Shown here: piece by piece, positions 20,136-22,973 of the stretch
Layout: every line of letters starts with the position of its first letter
How positions within the stretch are numbered: position 1 is the stretch's first letter
Origin: Scleroderma bovista
Taxonomy: Eukaryota > Basidiomycota > Agaricomycetes > Boletales > Sclerodermataceae
NCBI GenBank assembly: GCA_037178675.1
Contig: JAYMGJ010000524.1
Location: 1-22,973 of the forward strand
DNA: 22,973 bases
Reading direction: 5' to 3'
Translations under genes and position numbers: made by a program
Notes under the pieces: generated by a model
The model's input: only the letters and a program-made list of their open reading frames with translations
Databases searched by the model: none
What the model was told of the DNA's origin: nothing

Positions 20136-20751
20136 CATTACAAGAACGGCACAACATAAATACTGGTAATGGCTGTGCAGCTATCGCGTAGGTGCCGCAA
20201 TACCTTGCCGAGAATCACAAACGTGCTGCAGTAATAGCCGTGCGGCCATCATGCTTGCATGTGCGGCAATATGGGAATGACCGTGCCGTGTGGCAGTGTC
20301 GGCACGGTTGTGGACACCGGCATTTGCCACTGACATACTGGCCGGTGGCAGCCAGGCTGGTGGCTGTGCGAATAAGTACTGCAATGATAACATTAAATTA
20401 ATGATGGCCGTACCGCAATGACTGACATGCGGCATTGATCCCTTTCTCAAGCTGCGGCTGTGTTAATACATGCCGCATCGATTGTTCCCCGAGAGACACA
20501 CTCCAAAATAAGGCAAATCATAATGCCGATCCAAGATCCCTTATTATTGTGATGGGACAATGCACTGTGACAGCCAATCACAAGCAATAGAAACGCGGCC
20601 ATCATGCAATATGAAATGCGGCAGTGTGGTTCATTAGCCGAATTGTCAGGACAATGATTGGTCGGACTTGTGGCTGAATTATTAACCTATATTTGATTTA
20701 GTCCACTTTGGTGTGCGACCACAATGCAAACATGTTGTGGTGTGAAATGCT

Positions 20752-20758
20752 TATATAA
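20752..20758 (+). promoter_or_regulatory. Possible TATA box of the Cys-rich gene
   Basis: TATATAA stands 91 bp upstream of the ATG at 20849 and is followed by a C/T-rich stretch typical of fungal start regions. Supported by motif and position only. Confidence 0.45.
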
Positions 20759-20848
20759 TACGTTGAACATCCTTCAGGCCGCACGGCAATCGGACCCAGT
20801 TCTTCCTCTCAACCACTGCTTTACCATTTCCACATCCTTACAGTCTAT

Positions 20849-22815
20849 ATGGAAACTTCAGAAGGTTCTCAGTTCGTCTCCGCCTCATCCATTCAAGAGG
20901 ACGTGTCAACGGCTACGTCCCTCACTGCAGAAGAAGTCGTCGCCCAGGCCGCTGAAATAATTCAAGGCCGGATTGATGGCTTGAGAAGCACACGGGAGAA
21001 GGGTGTATGGTCGGAAGCAGTGTCAACTATCTGGGCCCAGGTGGTGCGTGGCAAATTTATCTGCAATCAATCAACTCACTGATTAGGATATGATAGCGCC
21101 GGGTCGAGAATGTCCTGCAGGAGTTACCTGCAGGATTCATTATACCGACTATCATTGTTGCTGCCGACCAGTTTATGGAGGCGCCAGAGGTGATCCTGTC
21201 GACAGGGAAGTGGCCTCACTTCCCGGACATCGTTAACGCCACGGACCACGATATCCGGGACCATCCCTGGTTCCAACTAGGCAAGCCGCAGAAGAAGGTG
21301 GACAAGGGAAAGAGGAGAGCGGTAGAGCCGTCGGGGAACAATGCAGTGGCAGGACCATCGGGGGTAAAGGAGACAGAGGTGCACAGCAGTCGTGGCCAAG
21401 TAGGTGAGCCCAGTGAAACTGAGGACTCACAAGCAGTGCCAGAAGGAAGCCGTGCCATCGAGGATGATGAGGTGCCTAGGGGCCGCAGTCACAGTCGCAA
21501 GCCGAGGAAGCGTGCCCAATCCGTCGCAACGATCAAAAGCGACGGTGATGATGAAGAAGCCTCATCGCAACCACGGCCAAAGCGACCAAGGCCAAACGTT
21601 CGCGACATGCAGACACCAGACGCAGGCTATGAGTGGGTGGATGACAAGGATCGCTGCATCAAGTGCGTACAGCGAGATCGACGGTGTGCAGCGAACCCAG
21701 GCCGTGCTTGCTGGCAATGTTGCTGCAGCAAGATTGCATGCAGTATGATGACGGCAGTCAGAGCGAGGTCAAGGTCGCGTTCACAAGCACCGAGGAAACC
21801 TGCACCGCGTCGGTGTTCACCATCTGCGCCCTCAACGCTCAACCGAGGAAGGTCACAGCGTGCAAAAAGCCAACGTCAGACCCCGGCACCAGCAGCGGCC
21901 AATCCGCCCAGGAAACCAAGTAAGTCGTTCATTATTCGAACAATTTAATATTATTTCTATCGATATTCCATCCAGTTTTTGATGGGGTACTGATCAATAC
22001 TCCAGCATGGCTAGGGAAGACATCGAGGACGGCAAGTCCATCGTCAACGGCCGCCGGCAGTGGCACGAACCCTCCCACAGCACCAGGAGACAGTACGAAT
22101 ACGTCGAATGTACAAGATCTCGAGGAGGAGGTTGTCCGTTTGAGGGAAAAGCAGGCCGAAACGGAACGAAAGGTGGACGAAGCGAATGCAAGATTGGCCG
22201 TCGCGCTCGGAGAAGTCGCCAGCTTACGGCAGGTGGTTGAAGCGATGCGGGAACAGCTGTTCCCAACACCATCCCACCTTCAACGTCCAGCATCGCGGCA
22301 GGCATTCGCACCGACACAGCCGGCATCTGACTCAACATGTCCCGAGGTCTCGCAGTGCGCTCACCCCAGTCCGCCAAGCCCGTTGGCACTAGCGCCTACC
22401 ACAATGCTGGAAGAAATGGCATCGTCCAACAATCCGTCCCGACATGGCTCGAGCGAGCCGACCGGCACCCATGGTATGCAGGTTGCGCTGCGCAACAATG
22501 CCTCAAGTCTGGAGGTGGCAACTCCAGGCTTGGTCGATGAAAGGGGTGCCAGCAAGCCAACTGGTGATAGCTACAACTGGGCCCCACCAAAAGGTAAGTC
22601 TGTCAATTACCAAGCCATGTGCTACTGATCACAAGATTGTGTTGTTGACAGCGATTTGTGATGAAGTGGCCGCAACCATAGAGACCGGCAATATTCCGGC
22701 AATCGAGGTCAGCCCGCCGGAAGATGGAGATGTTGGGCCGGCATCCGATATGGAGATTGGGAGTTCCGATGCCGATGCCGGGCATGATGCCGGTGTGCAA
22801 ATGGAAACGGACTAA
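20849..22815 (+). CDS. Basic Cys-rich coiled-coil protein, four exons, about 599 aa
   Basis: Function unknown; the layout suggests a nuclear, possibly DNA-binding protein. Exons: 20849-21043, 21097-21919, 21976-22593, 22652-22815 (1800 nt with stop). An alternative acceptor at 22005 would remove ten residues, also in frame. The N-terminus has an acidic/Ser segment and a helical part (WSEAVSTIWAQV then RRVENVLQELPAGF). A region with WPHFPDIV and WFQLGKPQKK follows, then basic clusters (KGKRRA, KPRKRA, RPKRPRP). A Cys-rich motif comes next, with Cys at 252, 255, 262, 270, 273, 274, 275 and 280 (C-x2-C-x6-C-x7-C-x2-C-..-C), reminiscent of but not identical to a fungal Zn2Cys6 cluster. RS-rich repeats (RARSRSRSQ) follow, then a coiled coil of about 50 residues from LEEEVVRLREKQ, and an acidic C-terminus. 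The start is the first ATG after the TATA-like box. It is divergently paired with the DUF6532-like gene. No damage seen. Confidence 0.75.
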
Positions 22816-22973
22816 TTTTCTTTTATCATACCTACATCTTTTGTACAATTTCCGCTTCCTATTCCATGTATACCATATACATCACATTGTAAAGTATATT
22901 TATGCATGTAGAGTTGTCCTTGTGAATCATTGACACAGCCTGAGAACTCTGTCAGAGACATGCCAGTAATGGT
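22816..22973. other. 3' flank of the Cys-rich gene to window end
   Basis: AT-rich; probably 3' UTR and beyond. No gene, no LTR end and no inverted match to 16786-16830 were seen. Confidence 0.4.

Larger units (their letters stand above)
18808..20848. other. 2-kb repeat-rich region between divergent genes
   Basis: Should hold both promoters. It contains a degenerate 33-bp satellite (about 18900-19690), a 16/17-bp minisatellite (19759-20045), a tRNA-like segment and many scattered GCGGCA/TGCCGC motifs (for example near 19026, 19045, 19066, 19095, 20130, 20193, 20262, 20421 and 20470). ORFs of up to 200 codons here are made of the repeats and are not genes. Confidence 0.65.

Overview
The window looks like an accessory stretch of an Agaricomycete (mushroom-forming basidiomycete) genome. 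The evidence is many short introns (about 40-86 nt) with GT/GC..AG ends, a leucine-rich F-box protein of the type expanded in these fungi, a protein resembling the mushroom-restricted DUF6532 family, and a decayed Ty3/gypsy element. I had no database access: family names come from recognising the protein sequence, and exon maps were made by hand by joining open frames at splice signals.

Layout, left to right. (1) 3-1591 (+): the 3' part of a low-complexity, acidic, Ser/Pro-rich protein of unknown function. (2) 1592-5613: about 4 kb with no gene I can support, apart from a cluster of perfect palindromes. (3) 5614-7708 (+): an apparently intact 13-exon MFS transporter of 462 aa, including one GC-AG intron. 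(4) 8356-9852 (-): a single-exon F-box protein. Its natural C-terminus (to 8226) is separated from the ORF by a one-base shift in an A6/T6 homopolymer. (5) 10299-10999: a 701-bp non-autonomous DNA transposon (MITE) with 44-bp inverted ends and a TA target duplication. (6) about 11390-11905 (-): a rotted, inverted paralogue of the MFS gene. (7) 11949 to about 16785 (-): a Ty3/gypsy element with a 3' LTR and protease-RT-RNase H-integrase in a single frame. That frame is broken by three TGA stops, and gag and the 5' LTR are missing. (8) 17152-18807 (-) and 20849-22815 (+): two intact multi-exon genes transcribed away from each other. One is a DUF6532-like protein (433 aa), the other a basic, Cys-rich, coiled-coil protein (about 599 aa). 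Between them lies a 2-kb repeat-rich region holding a 33-bp degenerate satellite, a 16/17-bp minisatellite and a tRNA-like (Pol III B-box) segment.

The most interesting part is the right third. The gypsy element stops abruptly near 16785, just where gag should start. The DNA beyond it is unrelated and carries the divergent gene pair around the repeat block. One reading is that this segment is itself an inserted unit that split the retroelement, with gag and the 5' LTR lying beyond the right edge of the window. The other is a simple deletion or rearrangement. The left part shows ordinary gene decay: one working transporter, one dead inverted copy, and a transposon on each side of the dead copy.
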